From: Flectonema sp. DT1601
Taxonomy: Eukaryota; Euglenozoa; Diplonemea; Diplonemida; Diplonemidae
Direction of reading: 5' to 3'
Assembly (NCBI GenBank): GCA_964019425.1
Contig: OZ025846.1
Span: forward strand, 620,001-684,000
DNA: 64,000 nt
Shown here: positions 23,423 through 34,600 of the stretch, piece after piece
Layout of the letters: each line of letters opens with the position of its first letter
How positions within the stretch are numbered: the first letter of the stretch is position 1
Translations under genes and position numbers: made by a program
The notes under the pieces: model-generated
What the model was told of the DNA's origin: nothing
The model's input: the letters and a program-made list of their open reading frames with translations, nothing else
The model's database searches: none

Positions 23423-26400
23423 AGGTTAACATCACTTCTCCTTCAAAGAGAAGTGGCTTAGCGAGGATTAACTTCTTCGTCACTAAATTAGTTTTCCCCA
23501 AACAAGACTCGAATAGTAATTAAAGAGGAAATATCTGAATTCACTGCAAAGCTTTTGAATCTAAAGCTTCCCTATTCCCGGTCACTGTGTTGACCTTTTC
23601 TAACCTTTTCAAAGGAAGCGACTCTGTGAACAGTAGACAAGAATCAAATCAACAGACACTACTAATCCCTGCCTGCAACTATCTCACAAACTGGGTGGAG
23701 AATTTGTTTTTCTTTTTTACTGAGCAGAAAGCTTGTTTTGGTAATTGATGATGACATAACAATATCGAACACTTCTTCGGATGAATCTTCTGTCGTACGC
23801 AATCAAATAATTCCCCCATTTTTTTTAATTTTTATTATTATTATTTTCTCATAGTGACATCAGTCTTTTTATTACTTTACCCATCGCCATACCTCCTTCA
23901 GTTTTATCTGATTTGGTACTTCGGCTGTAGAGGTCAGCTTTTGACTTCAGGCACCTCTCTTTTCATGAAAAATTTTTTTTTTTCCTTTTTTCTATTTTTT
24001 TAGTCATCTTGCAGAAGTCACAACTTGATGATTGAAATTAGTTCCTTTTTATTTTTTTTTTGTCTGTCCAGTTTTTCTAATTTTATATAAATCTGTAAAT
24101 ATCGACGAGGTATGGCAGTTGTGGATCATTAAAAGCTTAAAGTCGTTGTTCTGACTGACTGACTGTGTTCCATTTATATTATTAGTAAATTGAAATTCAA
24201 TTCGAGAGCAGCTCTCGTTACTGAGACACATTGCAAAATCCCTGCGTGTGTGTTACACGTGAAAGGGTAAAAAGTGTTTTCGTCTCAGAAATTGAATTAA
24301 GTTTTGAGCAGTTTTCACTTTGTGAATTTTTCCTTTTATCGTTTATTGTCATCTTGTTTTGTTTTGTTTTGGGGTTTTTTTTTTTTATTTTTATTTTTTT
24401 TTTTCAATCATTTTTTTTCTCGATATTTAAAAAAAAAAAAAAAAAAATCCGTCGAATTTCAAATCAAAAAAAAAAGTAGCTTGAAAACTCATATCACAAC
24501 GAGATGTGTCCAACTACCACAATCAAGTGATTTCGGATGCGTGTGTGTTTTTATAAAGTGTTCGTGTTGTAGCTACTGATAAATGTGATTCTTGATTGAT
24601 TGCACTCATCTTATCTCACAGTCTAACTAATTAGAAATCAGCGGTTGAGTTAAAAAAGAAATTAACATTTAAATCTTTTAACCACTGATTCCTAAGGTGG
24701 TTCTCCTCTTGTTTTTTTTTTTTTTTTTTTTTTTTTTCGATTCTTGAAATCTGCGTTATTTTTCATGAGAGTGAAGTCCTTGATTCCGAGAGACATCATT
24801 CTTGGATGCATTCAGACGTTCGGCGATATTCACATCAATGAGTGACAAAAAAAACGCATATCACTGTCTCCAACGCATTTCTTATTGTTATCCGTGAGTT
24901 TTTTTTTTTTTTTATAGGCAACATTATTAGGAAATCATTTTCAAGACACAAAAATAAGAACGGTGGTAGTAATTTAATTCTTTTACTTTATCATTGTCAC
25001 ACATGTTGTGTGTTTTTGGTTTGCTTTCCTAATTTGTTAGTTTGTGGAAGCATCCGTTGTTTGCAAAAAAAAAAAAAAAAAAAACGTTGTGAAAAAAGAA
25101 AGTAAGTTGTCTAATGTTGTTGTTGTTATTATTTTTATTCATTTTTAATTTCCCCCGAGAGACGCTTGTTAGAGAAGACGTCTTCTGTTTGTATGAAACG
25201 ATTTTTTTCCTTTTTTTCCTTTTTTTTTTTTATATTTTTTTTTATATTTTATTTACAAATCCAAATAGTTGGTTTACAATGATAACATAATTATCAACTA
25301 GGTGACTAATCTAGCGATTCACGTGGGGGGGGTCCGGAGAAAAAGTTATTTTGTTGGTGCGTGTTTTTTTTAAATTCATATTTCAATAAAGAGAATGAAA
25401 AAAAAAAAAAAAAAAAAAGTGATTCAGTTTTCATCAACAAACAACAAGGTCAACCTCTTAAGAAGACATTAGCAGCAAACAGGCATCTGGGGGAAATTCT
25501 TTCCTTAGATGTTGCCTACCATTTTATTTTATTTTATTTCATTTTATGGTTTAGTTGATATCTGTTTATTAGATTAACGTCCGAAGGAGGTTGGTTTCCT
25601 GTTTTTTTGTTCCAGCCACCAACAGGCTGAGCTGAGTCTTCTCACCAATAATGGGAAACAATTTATCTGGAAAAAATGTGTGTAGTTGTTGTTATTATTT
25701 CCCATTGCTTGAACTTGTGTATGTTTTTTTTCCCCCCCTTTTTTTTCATTTCTCTAATTTCCCTTTCATCATTTACGCTATTTCAGCGAAATCAAGTCAC
25801 CAGAGGAACTGGTAGAGGTATTTTTTTTTTTTTTTTTTTTTTTTGCATTTTAACAAAGTATTGTAAGAGGTAACAGTTCTCATATCTGGTATGAATCTAT
25901 TTAAAAACAATCATTCGGGAAACTTCGAAGAGCTAGCTGGTTCTCTTCGGAGTGGATATCTCAAAAGCTTAGGCTACGCGGACTATCTCTTTATTCAGCT
26001 TTTGGCTGCTTGGCAAACCATCCTTTCACTTTTCTGGTACGTAAAGAAGAAAAAAAAAAATCAGTTTCTATACTTGCGCACAACCAACAGAAGGAACAAG
26101 TTTCTTGTGGTGGGTGTTTATTTATTTGTTTTTTTGCGAATTATTTTCATTCACTTCACACACCCCCTCCCTTCCTGTTTATATAAAAATAATTTTTTTG
26201 ATTTTTGTTTTATTCCCCTTTCTGATTTTTTGCGATTATAAGTCACCACAGACCAAGTATGGTTCTAGTTGAATGGGCTGCTGATAATTAGGGTCAAAAT
26301 CCATGAACTTTAAATTAATTAAAATACCTTCTTGTGTGTTGTCATCGTTTGTTGTGAGAAAAGATTCCTTCGAGCTTTATGAGAAAAATTTTTCTTTTTG

Positions 26401-26987
26401 CCAAATACCCTCACTTTGTTAATCCTCTGTGAGCACTTTTCTGGAGTTCGTCTTCCCAAAGAAGAAGATAACTGTGTGGAATCTCTTTTTTTTTAAATTC
26501 TTTTTTTTTTTAAATTGCTTCCGCAGGCCTTTGTTTGTCGGAAGAAGAATAAATAAAAATGACCAGCCCCATTCATACCACATTGTCTTAAGTTAGTTAG
26601 TTAGAGATGGTTATAAGAGTTAACTTGACTGCTCAAGGAATGAATTCAGATGTTGGTTGTTTTATTTGTTATGTTGCGTTAAACCTATTCATTCAGTCAG
26701 TAAAGAATCATCCCCCTAAAAAAAGAAAAAAAAAGTTTTTTTTTTTAAAAAAAAGAAAAAAGGGAACAGAATCACTGTTTTCCTAATACCACGAATATCA
26801 ATTTTTGGTCTACTTGTTCCTGTCGTTTCAGAGAGACTTCTGAGTCAGTTTTATTTTTACTGATGACAGTCGTCGTATTGAAGTAGTTTATTCTTTAGAG
26901 TCAGAAAACGTATAAGTAATTGGTGAATACTTTATTACGAATCTTACAAAGAAATTATTTCATTCAAAAAAAAAAACAGAAGTAAAA
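23423..26987. other. Long spacer before cyclase 1
   Basis: It begins with a hairpin CACTTCTC/GAGAAGTG at 23433-23455. The rest is A/T-rich with many homopolymer runs. One candidate small gene lies at 25891. Other open frames here are homopolymer-driven and unsupported. Confidence 0.6.
25891..26289 (+). CDS. Candidate small membrane protein gene (uncertain)
   Basis: From the ATG at 25891 the frame encodes a sequence that looks coding, unlike its surroundings: NNHSGNFEELAGSLRSGYLK and then a hydrophobic segment (YLFIQLLAAWQTILSLF). A T run and a CAG at 25877 lie just upstream, as at the start of other genes here. A donor-like GTACGT near 26036 suggests an intron. If spliced to the A/C-rich CAACAG near 26089 the protein ends at once (about 49 residues). 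If spliced to TATAAG near 26242 it runs to the TAG at 26287-26289. Unspliced it gives 116 residues. The exact product is undecided. Confidence 0.35.
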
Positions 26988-29900
26988 ATGTTTCACAATG
27001 CAGGGGAAGGGTCTCGGAGATCAGAAGATACGCTAGACTCAATGAACTCTTGGACTCTGCCAGCGTCATTGATGTTCGCAGGAATGTCCCTTGCTTTGAT
27101 CGTCTCAGCAGCAGTAGGAGCATCGCTATTCTTAATTGACTCTTACACTAACGCTGTTGATGATATTAAAGAAACTGGAATGGGCAGCACTGGACAATGT
27201 TTTGATGAGGCTGAGACATCTTTAGTGAATGCAGCATCTCATATTCTAGCGTATAGTACCTCAGGGGTCATGGTTCACTTACAAGAGTTCGTCGCAAGAC
27301 CCGTCAGATATATGAGAGGATTAGAATCAATATTAGTAACACATCTTGACGCTACTAGAAACTCTCCAAAAGATCTCTCCTGGATGACGAGCAGAGCAGT
27401 TACTTCTGCGATGAGACAACAGCAACAGGTGTCACTAAATTCAATTGGTCTTTATGTTAATGATATGCATTACGGGATATACATCTCAAGTAGTACGGGA
27501 CTTGTATTTATGTTATTGAATAATGGAACGACTCCAGGGACTACTGGTCCTACAAGTATTTATGGAACGCCTTCATGTTGTGATCCCTCATGGCCGTATC
27601 CTTATAATGCGACTACTGAAATAAGTAGTAAAGGAGAAGTACCTTGTTGTGATATGTGGCCTTATCCATTCAGCATTACTAATGAAGAGATTCCTGCGAT
27701 TGCAGCAGCGAGAATCCCAAACTTGTATCCTCCCAACAGTTACCGCTGGCCAGGAATACAAGTCTCTGCGGGATTCACTGGTTTCACGTTAACATCAAAT
27801 CATGATGACCTTGACCCTGATATCCAACATTTAAATCTTGAGATCCAACTCCCTATCGAAAGCGCAGCAGTTTTTTTAAAAGATTTCTTACAAAAAACAA
27901 GAAGCACTGATTCAGAAACAAGACTCTATTGCACAATTGCGAAATCTTGGGTAGCCGAACGACTTCGAGAGTTAAACCGACCAGACTGGGAGAAGTACGA
28001 CCAAACTAATTTATTAGTTGCCGTAAGTGATGGTAATGCCACCACTATTAATGACACCAGTGAGGTACATGTTACTCTTTTTGATAAAATTCCACTCAAA
28101 GATGTGGAGGCGACTGATGATTTGATTCGTAAAATCGCAATCACTATCAATTCCACTTACGCTGAAATATCCCGAAATGGTACTCAAAGACTGGTTATTG
28201 ATCATAAACAGGGACCTGAGGAATTCTTTGTTCAAATTCGTCGAATGGACGACGACTATGGAATGGATTGGTGGATTACAACAGCAATTGATCGAAAGTT
28301 TATTATGAACAATTTACAAAGTACCAGGGATGAACTCCTCGCGAACCTGTCAACTCGTTACATTCACATATCCGATAATGTTGGGAGTGAGAGTAATAAG
28401 ATCGTGGTTCTCGTTTCCGTAATAGTTTTTCTAATCCTGCTTTTAACAGTCTACGCGACATCACTGGTACTGAAGCCTATTAGAGATCTTCAACAAGACA
28501 TGGTTAAAGTTTCTACAATGAACCTTGAAATGGTTTCTGTTAAACAAAATACTACCAGACTAAGAGAAATTAGAGAAATGCAAGCAAGTTTTGGTCTCAT
28601 GGTTTCAAACTTAAAAGAGTACAGAGCGTATGTTCCGAATGCTGTACTTGAAGGGAACAGACCTGTTGATGTTGAACCACCCACGGGAGACTCAGCAATC
28701 GTATTTACAGACATTCAAGGTTCTCAGTTACTGTGGGTACGTGATGATGCTGCTATGAATATTGCTCTTATACAACACAATGAAATCGTCAGATCAACAT
28801 CTCAAATCCTCGGAGGCTACGAAGTTAAAACAGTCGGAGATTCCTTCATGATCGCATTCACAACAGCTCTAAACGCTGTTTTCTTTTCTATTAAACTAAA
28901 TCATTCGCTGTCACAAAAGAAGTGGCCGACTGAACTTGGACTCGACAAGAAGGTGGGGCTACTTGTCCGTTCTGGTTGTCAATACGGAACAGTAATATTA
29001 GAACAAAACCCTCTAACTGGTAGAGCTGATTACAGAGGAACAACAGTCAATATGGCTTCAAGATTAGAAAAGAAATCACAAGGTGGTTGTTTATGTGTTT
29101 GTGGTAATTTAATGCAATCCATCAGAGAACATATCGCTGATATGGATCATGTTGGATACACAAATAATAGAAAGAGAGAATTGAAGGGATTGGGAAACTT
29201 TCAAACTTATTTAATTTATCCAAAAGGAGCGACGGTTACATTGCCACCTCCAAAACCACTTTTTGACGACCACACATCAAACAGTTTCCGCAGTGACAGT
29301 AGTAGTGATGCTCGTAATGCTGTCATGCAAATGTCATTAACCTCATTCAGAGAAGGAGACAGTACGACTGCTTCACTTGGATCTCAAACAGTTGTTTTAT
29401 CAAAATTAGCACTTCCATCATCACTGGCAGGTCAAACAACTGGACTGTCACTCGCATCGAGTAGTGTTACTGTAGCGATCTGTTCGCTGAAGGTACGCCA
29501 TCGCAAAAATCTTTTCGATGATGTCAACTTAATGGTTTCCGTTGTTGGTGACTCCGCTAGTGAAACAGATGGAGTTCTGGGATCAGTGATGGGAAATAAT
29601 GCACTCGTTAGTTGGAATACTTCGAAAACAGTCCGTCTCCACCCAACTGCTTCAATGAGATTCGCTGCTCGTATTGAGAAGAGAGCTCGTCTGATGACTG
29701 TTGGGATTGCTACTGGGAAGGCTCTTCATGGGAATATCGGAACTCAGAAGCGTCGTTTTCATGCGATCTTTGGACCAACTCTAAACTGTGCACAAGCTCT
29801 CTCAGGGTACTCAGATGTGGTTGGATGTTTTTGTATGATGGGTGACTGTACGAAAGATCATAAACTGTCTTGTGGAAGTGGAGCAACTGCTGTCGATTCA

Positions 29901-30308
29901 TTCGTTCGATTAGTTGACGCTTGGCATCTATCAAGTAGTTCACAAACACTTCATGTGTATGAAGTATTGTGTGATAGATTACGAGATAGATTACAACTTG
30001 TTGGATTTAGTGTCACTGAGAATGAAAACCGTCCACCAGCAAGAGAACCAAAACACGAAGAACATCATCAGCTAATGAAATCACTTCTAAATGGAGATAA
30101 TTCAAGTAAAGTATTAATGTCTCTGTCTGACTTTGCTAAAAGATACCCTGAAGACAATGTTCTATTCAACGTTGTTAAGATGTTTCAGTCATCAATATCA
30201 TCTGAACCATTCCCTGGCTATCGTTGTAAAGTTACTTTTAATCAATTCCCAGAAGTAGTAGCGTTGTGGTCCAATACCACTGATAGTCTGTTAGAACGTG
30301 AACCCTAA
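26988..30308 (+). CDS. Receptor-type adenylyl cyclase with a second degenerate cyclase domain (copy 1)
   Basis: A 1,106-residue membrane cyclase that would make cAMP in response to an outside signal. TM1 is at about 25-50, followed by a large extracellular region (about 50-465) with several N-glycosylation sequons and a Cache-like look (WWITTAIDRK near its end). TM2 is at about 470-495, then a HAMP-like linker. Catalytic domain 1 (about 565-705) keeps both metal-binding Asp (VFTDIQGS and TVGDSF), the Lys (EVKTVGD) and Asp (ADYRG) expected for ATP, and the Asn/Arg of VNMASRLE. Domain 2 (about 828-957) keeps the fold (VSVVGDS, GVLGSVMGNN, VGIATGKALHGN) but lacks the metal Asp, so it is probably regulatory. 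The extracellular part has two CCD...WPYP motifs about 27 residues apart. No intron was found. An A-rich CAG at 26979 precedes the ATG. A paralogue lies 1.4 kb downstream. Confidence 0.9.
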   Translation: MFHNAGEGSRRSEDTLDSMNSWTLPASLMFAGMSLALIVSAAVGASLFLIDSYTNAVDDIKETGMGSTGQCFDEAETSLVNAASHILAYSTSGVMVHLQEFVARPVRYMRGLESILVTHLDATRNSPKDLSWMTSRAVTSAMRQQQQVSLNSIGLYVNDMHYGIYISSSTGLVFMLLNNGTTPGTTGPTSIYGTPSCCDPSWPYPYNATTEISSKGEVPCCDMWPYPFSITNEEIPAIAAARIPNLYPPNSYRWPGIQVSAGFTGFTLTSNHDDLDPDIQHLNLEIQLPIESAAVFLKDFLQKTRSTDSETRLYCTIAKSWVAERLRELNRPDWEKYDQTNLLVAVSDGNATTINDTSEVHVTLFDKIPLKDVEATDDLIRKIAITINSTYAEISRNGTQRLVIDHKQGPEEFFVQIRRMDDDYGMDWWITTAIDRKFIMNNLQSTRDELLANLSTRYIHISDNVGSESNKIVVLVSVIVFLILLLTVYATSLVLKPIRDLQQDMVKVSTMNLEMVSVKQNTTRLREIREMQASFGLMVSNLKEYRAYVPNAVLEGNRPVDVEPPTGDSAIVFTDIQGSQLLWVRDDAAMNIALIQHNEIVRSTSQILGGYEVKTVGDSFMIAFTTALNAVFFSIKLNHSLSQKKWPTELGLDKKVGLLVRSGCQYGTVILEQNPLTGRADYRGTTVNMASRLEKKSQGGCLCVCGNLMQSIREHIADMDHVGYTNNRKRELKGLGNFQTYLIYPKGATVTLPPPKPLFDDHTSNSFRSDSSSDARNAVMQMSLTSFREGDSTTASLGSQTVVLSKLALPSSLAGQTTGLSLASSSVTVAICSLKVRHRKNLFDDVNLMVSVVGDSASETDGVLGSVMGNNALVSWNTSKTVRLHPTASMRFAARIEKRARLMTVGIATGKALHGNIGTQKRRFHAIFGPTLNCAQALSGYSDVVGCFCMMGDCTKDHKLSCGSGATAVDSFVRLVDAWHLSSSSQTLHVYEVLCDRLRDRLQLVGFSVTENENRPPAREPKHEEHHQLMKSLLNGDNSSKVLMSLSDFAKRYPEDNVLFNVVKMFQSSISSEPFPGYRCKVTFNQFPEVVALWSNTTDSLLEREP

Positions 30309-31541
30309 TCTCCGCAACTACTGGAGAACTGCATTTTACTGTTTCGGTTTGATTTGTTATGTTGGAGTCGCAGACGGCTAAAGTCGTTGGGCTCATGACC
30401 ACCTCTTATTACGATTGCCTGTGGAAGGTGTTTGGATAACAATTTGTTTTGTTACACTTTTTTTTAAAAGTATTTTTTTAAGTACATTCAGAGATTTCAT
30501 TGTGAGTAGTAACGCTCACACGTGCACAAGTTGTTTGTACTCCCGAGGACGGCTGTTTTGTTTTGTTTTGATTTGTTCCTTTCCCCTTTTTTTTCCCCGA
30601 CTTTTTAAAGAAACAGAGATTTGACGACAGATTTTTATTATTTCGTATTTATTGTTCGGCTTTGAGAGTTTAATCAACTTAATTACTCAAACGTGAAAGA
30701 TTGAAAAGCCACTCCGCCGGGGCTAGTCTTGTTCTGATAAATTTAAAAACATCTCAAAACATGTAATCTCTCCCAACTGGCTAAGGGGAGCTCAGTTATT
30801 TATTTTATACATATTGTTGATGTTTTTATTCTCTCTTCTTTTCGTTATGCACAAGATGACGGTGATCAGAAGTAAGTTTCTGTGGATGTTACGAGTCGGA
30901 AGTCTCTTTCCCCAATTTTTTTTCTCTTTTTTTTCTTTTTCCACTCAAATATAACAGGTGAGGGGAATTATCAGACAAACTGCTGAATTATTTTCCTAAT
31001 TACAATAAATAAATAAAACGTAGTGAGTAATAGCACTACGAAAACCTGGCAATGAATTGGGGTCCTCGCGTCGATGAGTTAACCCTCAGAATGCTGATTG
31101 ATTGATCGATTATTTATGTATTAACTGCAACTAACGGCTACGTCATTATAATAAATAAATAACGTAGCAGTGTTGAGTAAGAGCAGTACGTTGGTTACTT
31201 TCCATCTCACAATCAGCGAGAGAGTCTTCTTGCAGACACACTTGTCTTTTATGTAGCATCACTTCTTTTTCGGTGTCTACTAGTTTTGAAGTTTATTTTC
31301 TTTTTTTGCTCTTATTGTTTGTTTTTTTTCCCCCCTTTTTCCTCAGTATTCCCAGCTAGTGTTGAGCAGCGTTTTCGTTCCTCTTATTTGCGTAACTATG
31401 TTGTTCAACCCGATGGAACAGTATTTTGTCTCTGTTGGTAGCAACGTTTTATAAACAAATACCTTTCTGTGTACTGTGATGCTTATCATTATTTGTGGAG
31501 GGTGTCTTTTTTTTTTAGTGACATGTTTGTTTTATTTTATG

Positions 31542-31572
<31 letters not shown>

Positions 31573-31630
31573 TTATCTAGAACATAATATGGATTGTTAA
31601 AGGATGTTTTCTGGATTTTTTTCTAAAACC
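30309..31630. other. Spacer between the two cyclase genes
   Basis: A 5-bp hairpin TCTCC/GGAGA directly follows the stop (30310-30328). Two related AATA-flanked hairpin segments lie at 31005-31040 and 31150-31190. A long A run at about 31542-31570 precedes cyclase 2. No gene was seen. Confidence 0.6.
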
Positions 31631-31652
31631 TTTTTTTTTTTTCTGTCACCAG
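31631..31652 (+). promoter_or_regulatory. Polypyrimidine tract and acceptor before cyclase 2
   Basis: A T run followed by CTGTCACCAG; the ATG at 31688 lies 35 nt later. The frame is open further upstream (ATG at 31604), but that ATG would sit before the acceptor. Confidence 0.55.
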
Positions 31653-31687
31653 GGAGTTCAGGCAGGAGGCCTGAAGGAATCGCAAAC

Positions 31688-34600
31688 ATGGTCTTCAAAG
31701 ATGTGATTCAACGAGATCAGTCAGCACCTGCTGACTTTTCTCTTGCAGATCAAGCGTCAAGCGGAGACAGCACTGCAGTGATTGGTTGGGGTGTTAGTGT
31801 CAAGCTGTTATTCTTTGCGTTGTCGTTCTTAACAATATCAGCATCCGGAGGTAGTTCATCGACGTTATTTATGATAACATATGAGAAAGCTGTACGAGAC
31901 ACACACCAAGCAGGTGGTCACAGCGTCGATAATTGCTTTACAACGTCTGAAAATTCCTTAAACAAAATAGCAGCTCACCTACTCAACTACAGTACTGAAG
32001 GTATCAGCAGTCAGCTTCATGCATTAATAGACATGCCTATCAAACACATGCATGGGTTGTTAACAATATTAGAGAAATATGAAAATGAAACAAAAGACTA
32101 CGCCTGGCTAACATCTCGAGAATTGCAATTTAATTTATGGCAGCAGCATCAAATAACGAGAGATGCGCCTGCCACAGGTGGGATCGGTATTTATGTGAAT
32201 GATCTTCATCTTCATTTATTTTGGGATACTGCAACGGGAGTAGAAGAATTCTACATCTTCACACCAGGTGTTGGTCAGAACTCAGAAGTAGGAAGGGTTG
32301 ACCAGTGGGATATATTCCATCCTAGTAGAGTTAAAGAAGTTGGTGATGGAGTACTTGAAAAGAATCCTTATCACCGCCTCTACATTCCAAATAATGAGAT
32401 TCCCGTTCTCGAATTAGTGAGAACTCCAAATATGTGGCCCAAAGAGTCATTTCGATGGCCTGGTCTTCAAGTTGCTGAATCTTTTACTGGATACACTCTA
32501 ACTTCTCTTCATGATAGACCTGAGGGAGTCCTCAACTTAGAAGTTACTTTAAGTTTGGCAGAAGCCACTCGTTTCCTCAGAGTTCTCGTTGAGCAAAGTC
32601 GAAATGAAACCGGTTCTGAGACCAGAATGTATACTTCTATAGCTGGGTCTTGGGTAACACAGAAAATTAAGAGTCTTGGTATTGCCGACGCTTGGGCAAA
32701 TTGGACTTCAGCAGATCAAGAAAACATCTTATTGAGTGTAAGTGATGGAGATAGTACTCTTCGATCATCAGATACGAGTATTCCAACTCCTTTGAGACCA
32801 TTTCATCCATTGATGGACGTCAATGCAACAGATCCTTTAATTAGAAATATCGCTATCGGTATAAACGGAAAGTACTCTGACTTCCATTATCAAGGAACAA
32901 CACAATTATCTGTCAACAGAACTGACTTAGGAAGACTCGAAGACTTCTTCGTTCAAGTAAAGTACATCAGCGATGGGTTTGGGATAAGTTGGTGGTTGAC
33001 ATCTGCTATTGATAGAAAATACGTCGTCGGTGAATTTGTTAAAAAACAAAAAATCAGACAAGAAGAGTTTACCCTTCGCTACAAGGAAGTAGAAACTTCC
33101 GTAAAAGACAGAAACGACAGAGCTGTTGGTATCGTCGGAGGATTCGCATGTTGTCTTTTACTGTGTTCAGTTATTGTAACAATTTGGGTCTTACAACCAA
33201 TTAAGTATCTTCAAAAGGATATGCTTGACGTCTCCGTACTAAACCTTGATCACATCACACTAATGTCAAGCAACACAAAGCTTCGTGAAGTTAGAGACAT
33301 GCAAGCGTCTTTTTATAAAATGGTTAGAGACCTTAAGGAATATCGAGCTTACGTACCCAATGCAATCCTACAAGGTGATAAAAACACTGTTGAACCTCCT
33401 ACGAGTAAAGCCTGTATAGTATTTACTGATATTCAAGGTTCAACAAGACTTTGGGAACTTGGTGATAGCTCTATGAACATATCAATGGAGAAGCACAATG
33501 ATGTTATCCGTCGAGCAATTGAACTCCACGGAGGATACGAAGTAAAGACTATCGGTGACGCCTTTATGGTGGCTTTCAATAAACCACTTGCAGGAATATT
33601 ATTCTCAATGAAAGTACAACTAGACTTACCAAAACAAAATTGGCCAGCAGACTTAAAACTTGGAAAAGGTGGTCTTCGTGTCCGTATCGGCTGCCAATAC
33701 GGAACAGTAATTCTTGAAGAGAACCCCCTCACTGGTAGAGCTGACTACAGAGGTAAGACTGTGACTACTGCTTCTAAATTAGAGAGAAAGGCTTTGGGGG
33801 GATCACTTTGTGTGGCATCTGATTTAGTTGCTTATGTTGAAAATGATTTAAAAGACCAAAACATCATAATACGTGATAATGGTATTCATGAAATAAAAGG
33901 ACTCGGATCTCATCAAACTTATTTATTAATACCTGCTGGTGCTCCAGCTGACGAAGGAGAAGAAGTTTTTAATGTCTTGGAACCGAATGACGCTCTTGTT
34001 ATTCAATCACAGTCATCTCCTGAAGATGACTCTCTTTCTGAAGTTGCGACACACGTTACGATATTTAGACCACCTCCTAGTAGTACATCAAATAGGATAA
34101 CTGGTCTCACTCTTGTTAGTGGTCAGGCGACAATAGCAATCTGTACTCTGCGAGGTCGATACCCTCTTCGAGGAAACCTTTTCGATGACGTGAATCTGAT
34201 GGTGTCATTAGTCGGTGAGAGTGCTGTTGAAACTGAAGGAGTATTGGGATCAGTGATGGGTAACAATATGTTGATTAGTTGGAATACTTGTAAAGTTGCA
34301 AAACTACACACCACAGCATCGATGAGATTCGCAGCTCGAATGGAAAAGCGTGGCGCTCGTCTAATGACTGTCGGGATTGCTACAGGAATAGCTCTCCACG
34401 GGAATGTTGGAACTGAAAAACGTCGTTTTCACACAATGTTTGGTCTTCCACTTGGATGTGCTCGTGCACTTGCTTCATACGCTACAGTGATGGGAGCTTT
34501 TTGTTTAGTTGGTGACTGCACTCGTAATCAGAAACTACGAGAGCAGAAGGACAGCACTTTCTTACGATGGATCGATTCTTGGAATCTAACTTCAGAATAT

